Shown here: one piece after another, positions 10,312-20,342 of the stretch
How positions within the stretch are numbered: position 1 is the first letter of the stretch
Layout of the letters: each line of letters opens with the position of its first letter
Assembly: GCA_018401705.1 (NCBI GenBank)
Contig: JAGYKL010000001.1
Coordinates: forward strand, 1 to 64,000
Reading direction: 5' to 3'
Origin: Bacteroidia bacterium
GTDB taxonomy: Bacteria > Bacteroidota > Bacteroidia > M30B66
DNA: 64,000 nucleotides
Translations under genes and position numbers: made by a program
The notes under the pieces: model-generated
Seen by the model: the letters and a program-made list of their open reading frames with translations, nothing else
Told to the model about the DNA's origin: nothing
The model's database searches: none

Positions 10312-12225
10312 ATGGTTGAAGAAATACCTGAATACGAAGACGAATCCTTAGAACCGGAGCCAGGCGAAGGAAGTGAAGAATCAACAGCTGATCGTGCCAC
10401 CCTTGTTTCAGGAATGTACGAAAGTTGGTTTCTCGATTATGCTTCTTATGTAATTCTGGAACGTGCAGTACCTTATGTTGAAGATGGCCTAAAGCCTGTT
10501 CAGAGAAGGATTTTGCATGCCATGAAGGAGTTAGATGATGGAAGATATAATAAGGTTGCCAATGTAATTGGTCATACCATGAAGTATCACCCGCATGGAG
10601 ATGCTTCAATTGGTGATGCACTTGTGCAATTGGGTCAAAAAGACTTATTAATAGATTGCCAGGGTAATTGGGGAAATACCTACACTGGAGATTCAGCAGC
10701 GGCCCCTAGATATATTGAAGCTCGTTTATCAAAGCTTGCTGGGGAGATTTTATTCAATGCAAAAACTACGAACTGGCAATTAAGTTACGACGGAAGAAAT
10801 AAGGAGCCTTTAACCCTTCCAGTGAAGTTCCCATTGCTTCTGGCTCAAGGTGTAGAAGGTATTGCTGTAGGACTTGCTTGTAAAATACTACCACATAACT
10901 TCATTGAATTACTTGATGCAAGTATTGCTGAATTAAAGGGAAAATCATTTGAAATTCTGCCTGATTTCCCATCAGGCGGATTGGCGGATTTTAGCAAGTA
11001 CAATGACGGAGCTCGAGGAGGCAAGGTAAGAGTTAGAGCAAAAATTGCTCAACATGATAAAAATACACTTCTTATATCCGATATACCATTCGGAACAACC
11101 ACAGGTTCTTTGATTGACTCTATATTGTTGGCAAACGACAAAGGGAAAATCAAGATTAAAAAGATTGAAGACAATACTTCAGATAAGGTTGAAATTTTAG
11201 TCCATTTACCTGCTGGCATTTCGCCAGATAAGACCATTGACGCTTTATTTGCCGTAACGGCTTGTGAGGTAAGCATTTCGCCAAATGCTGTAATCATTGA
11301 AAACGATAAACCAAGATTTGTCGGGGTTTCTGAAATACTTAAGTTATCGGTTAAAAACACCGTTAAGCTGTTAAAGCTAGAACTAGAAATTGAAAAATCT
11401 GAACTGGAAGAGCAGTGGCATTTTAGTTCCCTTGAAAAGATTTTCATTGAAGAGCGAATCTACCGGGATATTGAGGAATGTGAAACCTGGGAAGAAGTAA
11501 TTGAAGCTATTGAAAAAGGATTGAAGCCTTTTACCAAAAAGCTAAGAAGAGAGGTAACAAGAGATGATATTGTTCGATTAACAGAGATCAAAATCAAGAG
11601 GATTTCAAAATTCGACGCATTTAAAGCGGATGAACATATTCTTGGGCTTGAAGAAAAAATCTCTAATTGCGAATATCACCTTGAGCACTTAACTGAATAC
11701 GCAATAACCTGGTATCAGAACTTAAAAAAGAAATACAGTGATGGTCGAGAGAGGAAAACTGAAATCAGACATTTCGATACAATTGAGATTTCGAAAGTTG
11801 TCATAAACAACGAGAAGCTATATGTAAATAGAGAAGAAGGCTTCGCCGGATATGGAATTAAGAAGGATGAGTTTGTTTGCGATTGCTCCGACATTGATGA
11901 TATAGTAGTTATGCGAGCCGATGGAACGATGCTGGTAACTAAAATTGCTGATAAAGCTTTCGTAGGAAAGGACATTTTACATATTAATGTTTTTAGAAAA
12001 AACGACGACCGCACTATTTACAACCTGGTGTATCAGGATGGAAAAACTGGTCCATATTATGTGAAGCGCTTTGCTATTTCGGGCGTAATTCGTGACAAAG
12101 AATATGCTTTAACGAAAGGTAATAAAGGCAGTCGCGCAATTTACTTGAGTGCGAATCCTAACGGAGAAAGTGAAACGCTTCAAATATTCCTCAAACCAAG
12201 GCCAAAGCTTAAAAGACAAGTTTAA
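10312..12225 (+). CDS. parC: DNA topoisomerase IV subunit A, N-terminal part (breakage-reunion domain and first CTD blades)
   Basis: 'YASYVILERAVPYVEDGLKPVQRRILHAM', catalytic Tyr in 'GNWGNTYTGDSAAAPRYIEARL'. The provided ORF starts at 10264 (GTG); ATG 10312 (MVEEIPEYED) is more likely. Ends at TAA 12223-12225. Confidence 0.85.
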   Translation: MVEEIPEYEDESLEPEPGEGSEESTADRATLVSGMYESWFLDYASYVILERAVPYVEDGLKPVQRRILHAMKELDDGRYNKVANVIGHTMKYHPHGDASIGDALVQLGQKDLLIDCQGNWGNTYTGDSAAAPRYIEARLSKLAGEILFNAKTTNWQLSYDGRNKEPLTLPVKFPLLLAQGVEGIAVGLACKILPHNFIELLDASIAELKGKSFEILPDFPSGGLADFSKYNDGARGGKVRVRAKIAQHDKNTLLISDIPFGTTTGSLIDSILLANDKGKIKIKKIEDNTSDKVEILVHLPAGISPDKTIDALFAVTACEVSISPNAVIIENDKPRFVGVSEILKLSVKNTVKLLKLELEIEKSELEEQWHFSSLEKIFIEERIYRDIEECETWEEVIEAIEKGLKPFTKKLRREVTRDDIVRLTEIKIKRISKFDAFKADEHILGLEEKISNCEYHLEHLTEYAITWYQNLKKKYSDGRERKTEIRHFDTIEISKVVINNEKLYVNREEGFAGYGIKKDEFVCDCSDIDDIVVMRADGTMLVTKIADKAFVGKDILHINVFRKNDDRTIYNLVYQDGKTGPYYVKRFAISGVIRDKEYALTKGNKGSRAIYLSANPNGESETLQIFLKPRPKLKRQV

Positions 12226-12252
12226 CTGAGTCTCTAAGGTCTGGGGTCACAA

Positions 12253-12978
12253 ATGGCAGGTGGGAATATTTTAAGTAAAATTCCGATTAGAAAAATCATT
12301 CTTAAAGAAAAGGGACAATCGACCCTTGGTGCTCGACAGATTTGGTGGGATGAATCGGTGAAGAGAATTAACACCGATGGCAGAGGCGAACTATTAGGCT
12401 CATTTGGCGCAGGAGACAAGATTCTCACCATTATGCAGAGTGGCACTTATCGCTTGTATGATGCAGATCCTTCAACTCACTTTGATGAAGACTTGCTTTA
12501 TATTCTTAAATTTGATCAACGTCGCCCAGTTTCAGCTATTTACTACGATGGTGAAACAAAAACCCATATGGTTAAGCGTTTTCTGGTTGAGGGAGGCGAT
12601 AAAAAGACCTCTTTTATTAGTGAGCATGCTGATTCAAAGCTTGAATTTGTATCAATTGCCACCTATCCAAGAGTTCAACTTGAATTTGGCAAGATGGGGA
12701 AATTTGAACGGCAAGCGCAAGAGGTTTTGTTGGAAGAATTTATTGCAGTTAAAGGATTTAAAGCAAAAGGGAAGAAATTAAGTGCCAATCCACCTAAGAA
12801 GATAATTGCTCTTGATCCACTTCCGGAACCTGAGCCGGAGCCTGAACCTGAACCTGAACCTGAACCTACGTCTGATGCTTCTGAAAATGCTAAAGTAGAA
12901 AGTAGCGAAGTAAAGCCTAATATTATTGTTGACCTTGAGGACGATGACGCTCAGATGCGTTTGTTTGGAGGTGATTAG
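12253..12978 (+). CDS. parC: Topoisomerase IV subunit A, C-terminal part (remaining pinwheel blades and acidic tail), same frame as the upstream part
   Basis: 'GNILSKIPIRKIILKEKGQSTLGARQIWWDESVKRINTDGRGELLGSF' continues the ParC CTD; acidic tail '...DLEDDDAQMRLFGGD'. Confidence 0.75.
   Translation: MAGGNILSKIPIRKIILKEKGQSTLGARQIWWDESVKRINTDGRGELLGSFGAGDKILTIMQSGTYRLYDADPSTHFDEDLLYILKFDQRRPVSAIYYDGETKTHMVKRFLVEGGDKKTSFISEHADSKLEFVSIATYPRVQLEFGKMGKFERQAQEVLLEEFIAVKGFKAKGKKLSANPPKKIIALDPLPEPEPEPEPEPEPEPTSDASENAKVESSEVKPNIIVDLEDDDAQMRLFGGD
12823..12867 (+). repeat. Hexanucleotide (CCTGAA/CCGGAG) tandem repeat encoding (Pro-Glu)n in the ParC tail
   Basis: ccggaacctgagccggagcctgaacctgaacctgaacctgaacct; unit length keeps the frame. 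Confidence 0.85.
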
Positions 12979-13024
12979 GCTTAACTTATTATATTGCAAC
13001 GACATAGCAAATAAACATTAATTT

Positions 13025-14707
13025 TTGATGAGTACTTTTTTCTCTAGAAACCTGATTATTTCATTTCTGCTTAGTCTTATCACTTTACTTGGCATTGTAA
13101 TTATGATTCCAATGCGCTTTGAGACCATTGATGACTTTTTCATGAGTGCAATAGCCTCTGGTTTTATTGGTGGAAATCCAGATGAGCATTTGATATATTC
13201 AAATTTCATCATTGGATTAGGCTTAAAGTTTCTTTACGGATTAGTTCCTGGCATTGCATGGTATGGTGTTTATTTATTTTTGAGTCATTGTATAGCATGG
13301 ACAATAATTCTATTTGTTTTCTTAGAGTTTATCGAAAGGAAATTTGCAATTTGGATTTTCATATACTTGATTATAGTATTTGAAGTTTACTTCCTACAAA
13401 ATTTTCAATTTACTACTTCAACAGCTCTGCTTTCATCGGCAGGCATGCTCCTTCTGTTTAGAAACATAACGCATTTTGGTTTTAATTTTAAACACCTAAT
13501 CCTTCCTTTTATAATAGTTGTTTTTGCTTCTTTAATGCGAATGCATTCAGCTGTATTATCTGTTATTTTATTTAGCCCCTTATTCCTCATCTTCTTACCT
13601 GATTTTAAAAAACTACTAAAAAGTGCTTTGGTGGTTGGGATTTTATTTGCTGTATGTAATATGAGTATGCCTCTCGATAAATGGTACTATAATTTATCTG
13701 ATAAGTGGGGCGATTATTATGACCATTTCTATGAGTCGGCAATATTCAACGATGACTCTTCTTTTTATATAGCTCATCTAATAAACCCAGAGAAACCCTA
13801 CAAAGATTTTGGATGGAGTGATAATGACCTAGCTGTTTTCACCTCTTTTTTCAGAGACTACCCACCTGTTTTCAACAGCTCTGCCTATGCAAATCTTCAT
13901 GTTGCAATGGATAAAGTTGCCTTTGATAAAAAGGCATTTATAAACAACTTATTCAGCAAATTCAGAAATATTCATCTGCTTGTTGTTCTACTATTCTGTT
14001 TAATCTTTGTAAAATCCTTTCGTTTGTTGATACCTTTTGCCATACTTACTTTAACGGTTGCTATTGTAGGATATGTTTTAATAAGGTTTCAACTAAAGGA
14101 ACGCGTTTTATTTTCTATTTTATTTACCCAAATTACAATTTTCTTATTCTTAATTTTTAAAGAATACAAAGAAGGTCGGACAAGAAAAATAAACTTTCTT
14201 CCAAGCAGTTTGAAACCTTATTATATCGTGGTTTTCCCGGTCCTCTTAAGTCTTCTTGCATTAAATACGTTCAGAAACACATTTACCAAAGGGAATAAAG
14301 CAAATCTTGAAGCTAAACAACTCTTAAAAAGCCAACTAGCCCTAATTTCAGATTGTAAATTAATCGCAGTTTTTGGTTCAAGTATAAAATTTGAAGCTGA
14401 AAGTCCATTTATAAATCGCTTTAATCACGAACAAAATCCAAGAATATACCCTATTTCAGCTTTTAGCAGAAGTCCTCTTTTATATGATTTTTTGGATGAA
14501 TATAAAGTAAGTAATTTTCCTGAATTATTATTGAAAAAGGATATCACAATTGCATGTCAGACTTCAGAATTATACGGCTCAGGTCCTGAATATTTGAAAA
14601 CCTTTTACAATGAACATTTTAGATGTGACCCAATTCTGAATGACTATGAAAGTGATGAAAAAGCCAATCTCCTTCTTTATAGCTTTTCGGGATGTAAAAA
14701 GTATTAA
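13025..14707 (+). CDS. Polytopic membrane protein, glycosyltransferase-like (PMT/ArnT-like topology)
   Basis: About 10-12 hydrophobic segments with a soluble C-terminal domain; early 'TIDDFFMSAIASGFIGG' loop. Confidence 0.5.
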   Translation: MMSTFFSRNLIISFLLSLITLLGIVIMIPMRFETIDDFFMSAIASGFIGGNPDEHLIYSNFIIGLGLKFLYGLVPGIAWYGVYLFLSHCIAWTIILFVFLEFIERKFAIWIFIYLIIVFEVYFLQNFQFTTSTALLSSAGMLLLFRNITHFGFNFKHLILPFIIVVFASLMRMHSAVLSVILFSPLFLIFLPDFKKLLKSALVVGILFAVCNMSMPLDKWYYNLSDKWGDYYDHFYESAIFNDDSSFYIAHLINPEKPYKDFGWSDNDLAVFTSFFRDYPPVFNSSAYANLHVAMDKVAFDKKAFINNLFSKFRNIHLLVVLLFCLIFVKSFRLLIPFAILTLTVAIVGYVLIRFQLKERVLFSILFTQITIFLFLIFKEYKEGRTRKINFLPSSLKPYYIVVFPVLLSLLALNTFRNTFTKGNKANLEAKQLLKSQLALISDCKLIAVFGSSIKFEAESPFINRFNHEQNPRIYPISAFSRSPLLYDFLDEYKVSNFPELLLKKDITIACQTSELYGSGPEYLKTFYNEHFRCDPILNDYESDEKANLLLYSFSGCKKY

Positions 14708-14712
14708 TACCT

Positions 14713-15546
14713 ATGAATAATATAAATCTACTTGAGCTTTCAATCGGCCTTGAAAACAAAGAAGGAATTTGGTATCCAAGGGAAAAGAAAAAAATATCTT
14801 ATCCTGATGCAGGAAATGCAGATTGCCTTCAAGTTGAGGATAATAGTTTTTGGTTCAAACATCGAAACAAGTGTATTTCAACATTGGTAAAGCGATTTGC
14901 AGGTGATAAGATTTTCTGGGATATTGGTGGAGGAAACGGCTTTGTTGCAAAGGGATTACAGTCAGAAGACATTTCAACTATTTTAATCGAGCCTGGAGAG
15001 CAGGGAGCTCAATCAGCTTACGAAAGAGGAGTGGAGAATGTAATTTGCGCTACATTCGAGAATGCAGGATTAAACAAACAAGTTATTGAGGCTGCTGGAT
15101 TATTTGATGTTTTAGAGCATATTGAGAATGATGTTGATTTTCTTAAATCCCTAAACAATTCAATGGCTAAAGAAGGAATGGTATTTATTACTGTTCCAGC
15201 CTACCAAAGTTTATGGTCTAAGGATGATGATTATGCGGGACATTACAGAAGATATACAACAAAACAATTAAATGAAACTCTTGACAAAGCAGGCTTCTCA
15301 CCTGTTTTTGACACTTATATCTTTTCTGTTCTAGTCTTACCAGTTTTTCTATTAAGAACAATACCTAGCAAGTTAGGTATTGGCAATGATCCTTCATCGA
15401 AGAAAAAGATTCAGTCTGATCACCAAGCAGAAGGTCTGGCCTCAAAGGTGCTAACTTCAATTTGGAATAGTGAATTGAAGAAATTAAAAGACGGCAAAAG
15501 AATTTCAATTGGGGGAAGTTGCCTTGTGGTAGCAAGAAAAAGGTAA
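14713..15546 (+). CDS. Class I SAM-dependent methyltransferase
   Basis: 'IFWDIGGGNGFVAKGL', 'AAGLFDVLEHIENDVDFLKSL'. Confidence 0.82.
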   Translation: MNNINLLELSIGLENKEGIWYPREKKKISYPDAGNADCLQVEDNSFWFKHRNKCISTLVKRFAGDKIFWDIGGGNGFVAKGLQSEDISTILIEPGEQGAQSAYERGVENVICATFENAGLNKQVIEAAGLFDVLEHIENDVDFLKSLNNSMAKEGMVFITVPAYQSLWSKDDDYAGHYRRYTTKQLNETLDKAGFSPVFDTYIFSVLVLPVFLLRTIPSKLGIGNDPSSKKKIQSDHQAEGLASKVLTSIWNSELKKLKDGKRISIGGSCLVVARKR

Positions 15547-15547
15547 A

Positions 15548-15928
15548 TTAATTACCTCTTGCAATTACTATCACGCCTGCACAGATTAGAGCTATCCCAA
15601 TAAATCTTGACCAGGTAAATGGCTCATTAAAGACGAGCATACTTAGGATAAAAACCAGAACAAACGAGAGACTGGTAAATGGATAGGCGTATGACAATTC
15701 GAATTTTGTTAATGCAACAGACCAAGCAACACTAGCCAGGAAAGCTGCTGCAAATCCTGAAATAATCCATGGGTCTAAGTAGGCAAAGAATATGTATTTA
15801 AACTTGGAAGAAACCCCTGGTGGCATTTGCCCTTTCATACCCATACGCCACTTAAATACTATTTGACCGTAAACAGTTAAGGCAATAGTAAGAAAGATGT
15901 AGATATAAGAGCTTAGTTTAGCGAGCAT
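15548..15928 (-). CDS. EamA/DMT-family small 4-TM transporter (ArnE/SMR-like)
   Basis: 126 aa, 4 TM; 'LTKFELSYAYPFTSLSFVLVFILSMLVFNEPFTWSRFIGIALICAGVIVIARG'. Confidence 0.78.
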   Translation of the reverse strand: MLAKLSSYIYIFLTIALTVYGQIVFKWRMGMKGQMPPGVSSKFKYIFFAYLDPWIISGFAAAFLASVAWSVALTKFELSYAYPFTSLSFVLVFILSMLVFNEPFTWSRFIGIALICAGVIVIARGN

Positions 15929-17054
15929 TGAAAAAGTTTAAGATTGAATCTGTAATCCTATTTAAATCATTGTCAGAAAGCTCATAATAGAAAGGAAGTC
16001 TAAGTAATGTGTCAGTGTAATGATCCGCGAATTTTAATTCGCGACCATCATGACTACCTTTAAAATAATCACTTTTGTGCAAGGATAGATAATGAAATAC
16101 AGCTTGTATATTATTCTTTTTTAAATGCTCAATTAATGCGGAACGTTCTTGGATATTATTGCAAACTAGATAAAACATGTGAGCATTATTAGTCGCATAA
16201 TCAGGAATAAAGGGCAATTTCACACCCGATCTTGCTGTTAAGGGCGAAAGGGCTTTTCCAAAATGCTCCCAAATTGCCTTTCTTTTAGACTGAATTTCCC
16301 GCATCTTTTCAAGTTGAGCGAATAAAAATGCTGCAATTATATCAGAGGGGAGAAACGAAGAACCCATATCCACCCAATTATACTTATCAACTTCTCCTCT
16401 AAAAAATGCTGAACGATTAGTACCTTTTTCTCTTATAATCTCAGCTCTAGCATTGAACTTTTCATCGTTTGAAACAAATAGCCCTCCTTCTCCGGAAATA
16501 ATATTCTTAGTTTCATGAAATGAAAATGCTGACATAGCCCCAAAGGACCCTAAAGGTTTGCCTTTGTAGTAAGAATCAATTGCTTGAGCAGCATCTTCAA
16601 TAATAGCAATTCCATATTTGTTTCCCAATGCTAAAAGAGGGTCCATATCACATGCAACCCCAGCATAATGAACGGGAATAATAGCTTTGGTTTTGCTAGT
16701 AATTAGTTCTTCAACCAAATTAACATCCATATTAGGAGAATCAGCTGAACTATCAACAAAAACAATGTTAGCACCTCTTAAAATAAATGCATTTACAGTA
16801 GAAACGAATGTATATGAGGGAACTATGACTTCATCGCCAGGCTTGATGTTTAATAGGATGGCACACATCTCTAAAGCATCAGTGCAAGACGTAGTCAACA
16901 AGGCTTTCGAAAACCCATACTTATTTTCAAAAAAGTTGTGACATTTTTTGGTGAATTCGCCATCGCCACTGATTTTTTTATTGGTAACTGCGGCTCTGAT
17001 ATATTCCAACTCATTACCAGTCATGTAAGGCTTATTGAAGCCGATGAAGTCCAT
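15918..17054 (-). CDS. rffA: DegT/DnrJ/EryC1 aminotransferase, WecE/RffA-like (dTDP-4-amino-4,6-dideoxygalactose transaminase)
   Basis: 'MDFIGFNKPYMTGNELEYI', 'SCTDALEMCAILLNIKPGDEVIVPSYTFVSTVNAF', 'IEDAAQAIDSYYKGKPLGSFG', 'SFHETKNIISGEGG'. Confidence 0.85.
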   Translation of the reverse strand: MDFIGFNKPYMTGNELEYIRAAVTNKKISGDGEFTKKCHNFFENKYGFSKALLTTSCTDALEMCAILLNIKPGDEVIVPSYTFVSTVNAFILRGANIVFVDSSADSPNMDVNLVEELITSKTKAIIPVHYAGVACDMDPLLALGNKYGIAIIEDAAQAIDSYYKGKPLGSFGAMSAFSFHETKNIISGEGGLFVSNDEKFNARAEIIREKGTNRSAFFRGEVDKYNWVDMGSSFLPSDIIAAFLFAQLEKMREIQSKRKAIWEHFGKALSPLTARSGVKLPFIPDYATNNAHMFYLVCNNIQERSALIEHLKKNNIQAVFHYLSLHKSDYFKGSHDGRELKFADHYTDTLLRLPFYYELSDNDLNRITDSILNFFNAR

Positions 17055-17132
17055 ATTTGAGCGCTTATTTGAAAATGAAAATTATGTTGTTTGACAAGCC
17101 TTTAATTTTGAGATGCAAATTACGAATAGAAC

Positions 17133-18287
17133 TTAATGCTTGGTGCTTGGTGCAAATTTATCTTTTAAGCCATTTAAAGGACCCTCAAAGATTAACCACG
17201 ATATGTTTGCCAATAAATAGGCGATCATGAAAATTGTCACGCCATAAACAACGCCTTGAAAAGGAAATTTACCAGGGTTAATGAATGATAATCCAAAACT
17301 AAAAATCATAGCTGCAGGGTATTGAAGGAGGTACATTGCATAGCTATACTTTCCAATTTTACGCATAATTGAGCTAGAAAAAAACTTCAAAACAGGAGTA
17401 TCATAAAACAAACAAAATAGTATTATTCCTCCATAGCTAAGACTATTAAGAAGGTAGCCAAATAAGTACATTGGAGGATAGAATGAAACTAAGCCTAGGT
17501 TGCGTGTTCGATCATAATCTTCAAGAATATTCGAGCCACAATAATAAGCTAATCCAATTGTGAGGATAAGGATAAATGGTAATAAACGAAGATACCATTT
17601 GATGACATTTTGGTATTTATCATATTGAAACAAAAGCATCCTGAGCAGTCCGCCTAAAGCTATACCATCAAAATGCAAGAGAGTATTATGATACATCTGT
17701 CGTGGCTGGAAGAATTCAAAATGATGCCCGATTAGCCTTAAACTGAAAGAAAGTATTATAAGACTGAATAACAAGCGAACCCAGTTTGTCTCATTCAAAT
17801 AATAAACAAGAGTAGGATATAATAAATAATACTGCTCCTCAATAGATAATGACCATGCAACAACAAGTATTGGATGAAAAGGTATACCCAATTCAACATC
17901 GAAATTGCTTAAATAAAGCCAATACCAAGCGGATACTTCATATTCCTTCAAGAATAAAATGGATACAATAATCATTAAGTAATACAGAGGAAAAATCCTT
18001 AAAAACCTCCTTATATAGAAGTTCTTGAAGTAATTTTTCTTTTCTTTTGTCTTATACAATATCCCAGTAATCAGGAAACCAGATAGGACAAAGAAAAGAT
18101 CAACGCCTGACCATCCCATTAACCAAAAACAATCCCAAACTTTAAATATAAATGAATCTTTAAAGACACTCATTGTCTTTGGAAAGAAGTGATAAAAAAG
18201 AACAAATGAAACGGCAAAGCCTCGCACCCCGTCTAAAAAAGGAATATTCTTGCCGCTCTGAGCTAAAAGTAAACGTTCTGTATTCAC
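17133..18287 (-). CDS. Acyltransferase family 3 (OafA-like)
   Basis: 'IPFLDGVRGFAVSFVLFYHF', 'GWSGVDLFFVLSGFLITGILYKTK', 'FYIRRFLRIFPLYY', 'VAWSLSIEEQYYLLYP'. Confidence 0.88.
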   Translation of the reverse strand: MNTERLLLAQSGKNIPFLDGVRGFAVSFVLFYHFFPKTMSVFKDSFIFKVWDCFWLMGWSGVDLFFVLSGFLITGILYKTKEKKNYFKNFYIRRFLRIFPLYYLMIIVSILFLKEYEVSAWYWLYLSNFDVELGIPFHPILVVAWSLSIEEQYYLLYPTLVYYLNETNWVRLLFSLIILSFSLRLIGHHFEFFQPRQMYHNTLLHFDGIALGGLLRMLLFQYDKYQNVIKWYLRLLPFILILTIGLAYYCGSNILEDYDRTRNLGLVSFYPPMYLFGYLLNSLSYGGIILFCLFYDTPVLKFFSSSIMRKIGKYSYAMYLLQYPAAMIFSFGLSFINPGKFPFQGVVYGVTIFMIAYLLANISWLIFEGPLNGLKDKFAPSTKH

Positions 18288-19300
18288 TAGAATTGAATAG
18301 ATTTTAATTGCTTAATTACTTCTTGATATCTTATTTCATGCCCCCCATCAAAAAGCTGAAATGCTGTATTTTGATATGACTTACTAGCTAAACATTTTCT
18401 ATCGCCAATCGGAATAAACTCTCGAGTTAATAGAGGTTTCCGATACTTCAACCAAAAATTCAATTCATTAGACGATATATAAGATGACGAATCTGTATTT
18501 TGAAAGTGATTCATCAATTTATTATAAAAGCGAATTGGCTGTTCTATGCTAGTAGACCAACCATTTGTACCGTCATATATTCCAGTATAAATAATTAAAT
18601 GTTTTTGCTTTAGATCTTCAAGCTTGGGAAATTCAGCATAAAAAGGTGATTTTTTCTTTGCCATAAGTGTGTCAAAAAATGTCTCAGACCCAGTTCCCAG
18701 ATTAATTCTAGCTAAGTATTTGCGACTTAGGGTAGTATCCAACAAAACTTCATCGTGCCAAGATACAAAGTCAGTAATAGGCGCCCAACACATATAATGA
18801 GCTATATCATACTTTGAATGCAAGTAAGCTCCTAAAACAGCTGTACCACCTCCACTTTTTCCAATCACTACAATTTTTGAGGTATCAGCTTTAGTTTCTT
18901 TTAATGCAAAATCAATTGCTTCATCAATGGATTGAACAGATGCCGGGAAACAACATGATTCTGGATTCCATAGAGGACCGCCAATGTCGGGATGAATATA
19001 ATTCCAATTCATACTCTGGGCTACATAAAACAAAGAATCGTATTGGTCATAGCCACCGCCCCAAGTGTGTAAACTAATAATCAGAGGCTGTCCTTCTCCT
19101 GCATGATAAAGATATGCTTTCTGTGGCTTAGGATATGCGTTTGACGGAATTTCAACCAAAATTCTTGGCGCAATAATTTCATTATTGCTGATTTCATTTG
19201 AAGAGCCACCAAGAAAAAAATAGATCCAAATAAAGAAAATGATTCCTCCAAAGGTAAAGATTGGCCAAACTTGTTTCAATAGATTCTGTATCATTAGCAT
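18287..19300 (-). CDS. Alpha/beta hydrolase (prolyl-oligopeptidase/esterase-like), membrane anchored
   Basis: N-terminal TM; 'PLIISLHTWGGGYDQYDS', nucleophile elbow 'VIGKSGGGTAVLGAY'. Confidence 0.7.
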   Translation of the reverse strand: MLMIQNLLKQVWPIFTFGGIIFFIWIYFFLGGSSNEISNNEIIAPRILVEIPSNAYPKPQKAYLYHAGEGQPLIISLHTWGGGYDQYDSLFYVAQSMNWNYIHPDIGGPLWNPESCCFPASVQSIDEAIDFALKETKADTSKIVVIGKSGGGTAVLGAYLHSKYDIAHYMCWAPITDFVSWHDEVLLDTTLSRKYLARINLGTGSETFFDTLMAKKKSPFYAEFPKLEDLKQKHLIIYTGIYDGTNGWSTSIEQPIRFYNKLMNHFQNTDSSSYISSNELNFWLKYRKPLLTREFIPIGDRKCLASKSYQNTAFQLFDGGHEIRYQEVIKQLKSIQF

Positions 19301-19422
19301 GAAGGATTTTCTTACTTCAAGGCTTGCAATATACTTTTTTTAGATTCTATGAAAAGTTTATTATGAGGCAGGATTCACTAAAGGAATACCTCGAGGAGTA
19401 CATATCAATATTTAATTGATCA

Positions 19423-20340
19423 TCAATCCTTTAAAACAGCCAAGCCAAAACCTGATTTTGCATAGCTATTGCCATTATACAGCATCATCAGTTTGCCTTT
19501 ATGTCTGAAAACAAATGGATAAGAAATCATTTCACTATCCCAACCTTCTGGTGAAACATCAATTCCAACTTCTTCATCTTTTCTTTTCCATTGAATTCCA
19601 TCTGGAGACTCAGCATAACCAATTCGATAGGTTTCAACTTTTCCATTAGCTCTATATGAGTACCACATTTTGTAAACTTGGTTTTCTTCCTTGAAAACGA
19701 AAGGCTTAGAAAGTGCATATTCGCCTGGATGCATTAAATCGACTACAATCTGATTTGATCTTTCCCAATGAATACCATCCTCCGACTCGGCATATTTAAA
19801 AACATGCTTCATCGTTTCTTGAGTTTTCCCCCAAGTCAAATTAGAGCCATACCACATTCTGTAGCGATTGTCTTCAAAAAGAATCGAAGGGTATGATATT
19901 GTATATGGATCTTCTTCGCTCCTGTCCATCATAGGGGCTCTTCCGCATTTGATAAAACGATTTTCTTCATCTGACCAAATAGCTCTACCAATTGTATTAA
20001 GCCAAGGAACAGTAACTTTGAGATTCCAACCTAAATAATACAAATTAAGCTTGCCATCAAGCATCATAAGGTAACCTACAGCAACGCCAGAGTCATCGAA
20101 AAGACCTAATTCTCCAGGTTCGAGCACGGGATTGGGGCTTAATGAAATTAGTTTAAAATCATCATCAGCATCAAAATCACCATAGGTTATAAACGAGCGA
20201 CTTTGTTCATCTCTTACAGTGAAGAATATTCTGTAAATTGAATCTGTAAGCGTTATTGCAAAAGGATTAGCTGCATGAGTCTGCATCCATGAGAATTCTC
20301 CTGAAGGGGCGAACAAATGCTTTATTTTAATCCATTGCAT
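19423..20340 (-). CDS. Five-bladed beta-propeller (GH43/GH32/levansucrase-like fold) protein
   Basis: Repeated 'YRMWYGSNL.../YKMWYSYRA...', 'YAESEDGIHWERS', 'YAESPDGIQWKRKDEEVG'. Confidence 0.6.
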   Translation of the reverse strand: MQWIKIKHLFAPSGEFSWMQTHAANPFAITLTDSIYRIFFTVRDEQSRSFITYGDFDADDDFKLISLSPNPVLEPGELGLFDDSGVAVGYLMMLDGKLNLYYLGWNLKVTVPWLNTIGRAIWSDEENRFIKCGRAPMMDRSEEDPYTISYPSILFEDNRYRMWYGSNLTWGKTQETMKHVFKYAESEDGIHWERSNQIVVDLMHPGEYALSKPFVFKEENQVYKMWYSYRANGKVETYRIGYAESPDGIQWKRKDEEVGIDVSPEGWDSEMISYPFVFRHKGKLMMLYNGNSYAKSGFGLAVLKD

Positions 20341-20342
20341 GA

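Noticed and set aside
10220-10621. 133-aa minus-strand ORF opposite the start of parC
   Set aside because: Shadow ORF antisense to conserved ParC sequence.
12823-12867. (Pro-Glu)n hexanucleotide repeat as a phase-variation switch
   Set aside because: Unit is 6 bp, so copy-number changes keep the frame; probably just an acidic linker.
19383-19405. ACCTCGAGGAGTAC palindrome-like sequence upstream of the hydrolase/propeller junction
   Set aside because: Only the central 8 bp are self-complementary; no supporting context.
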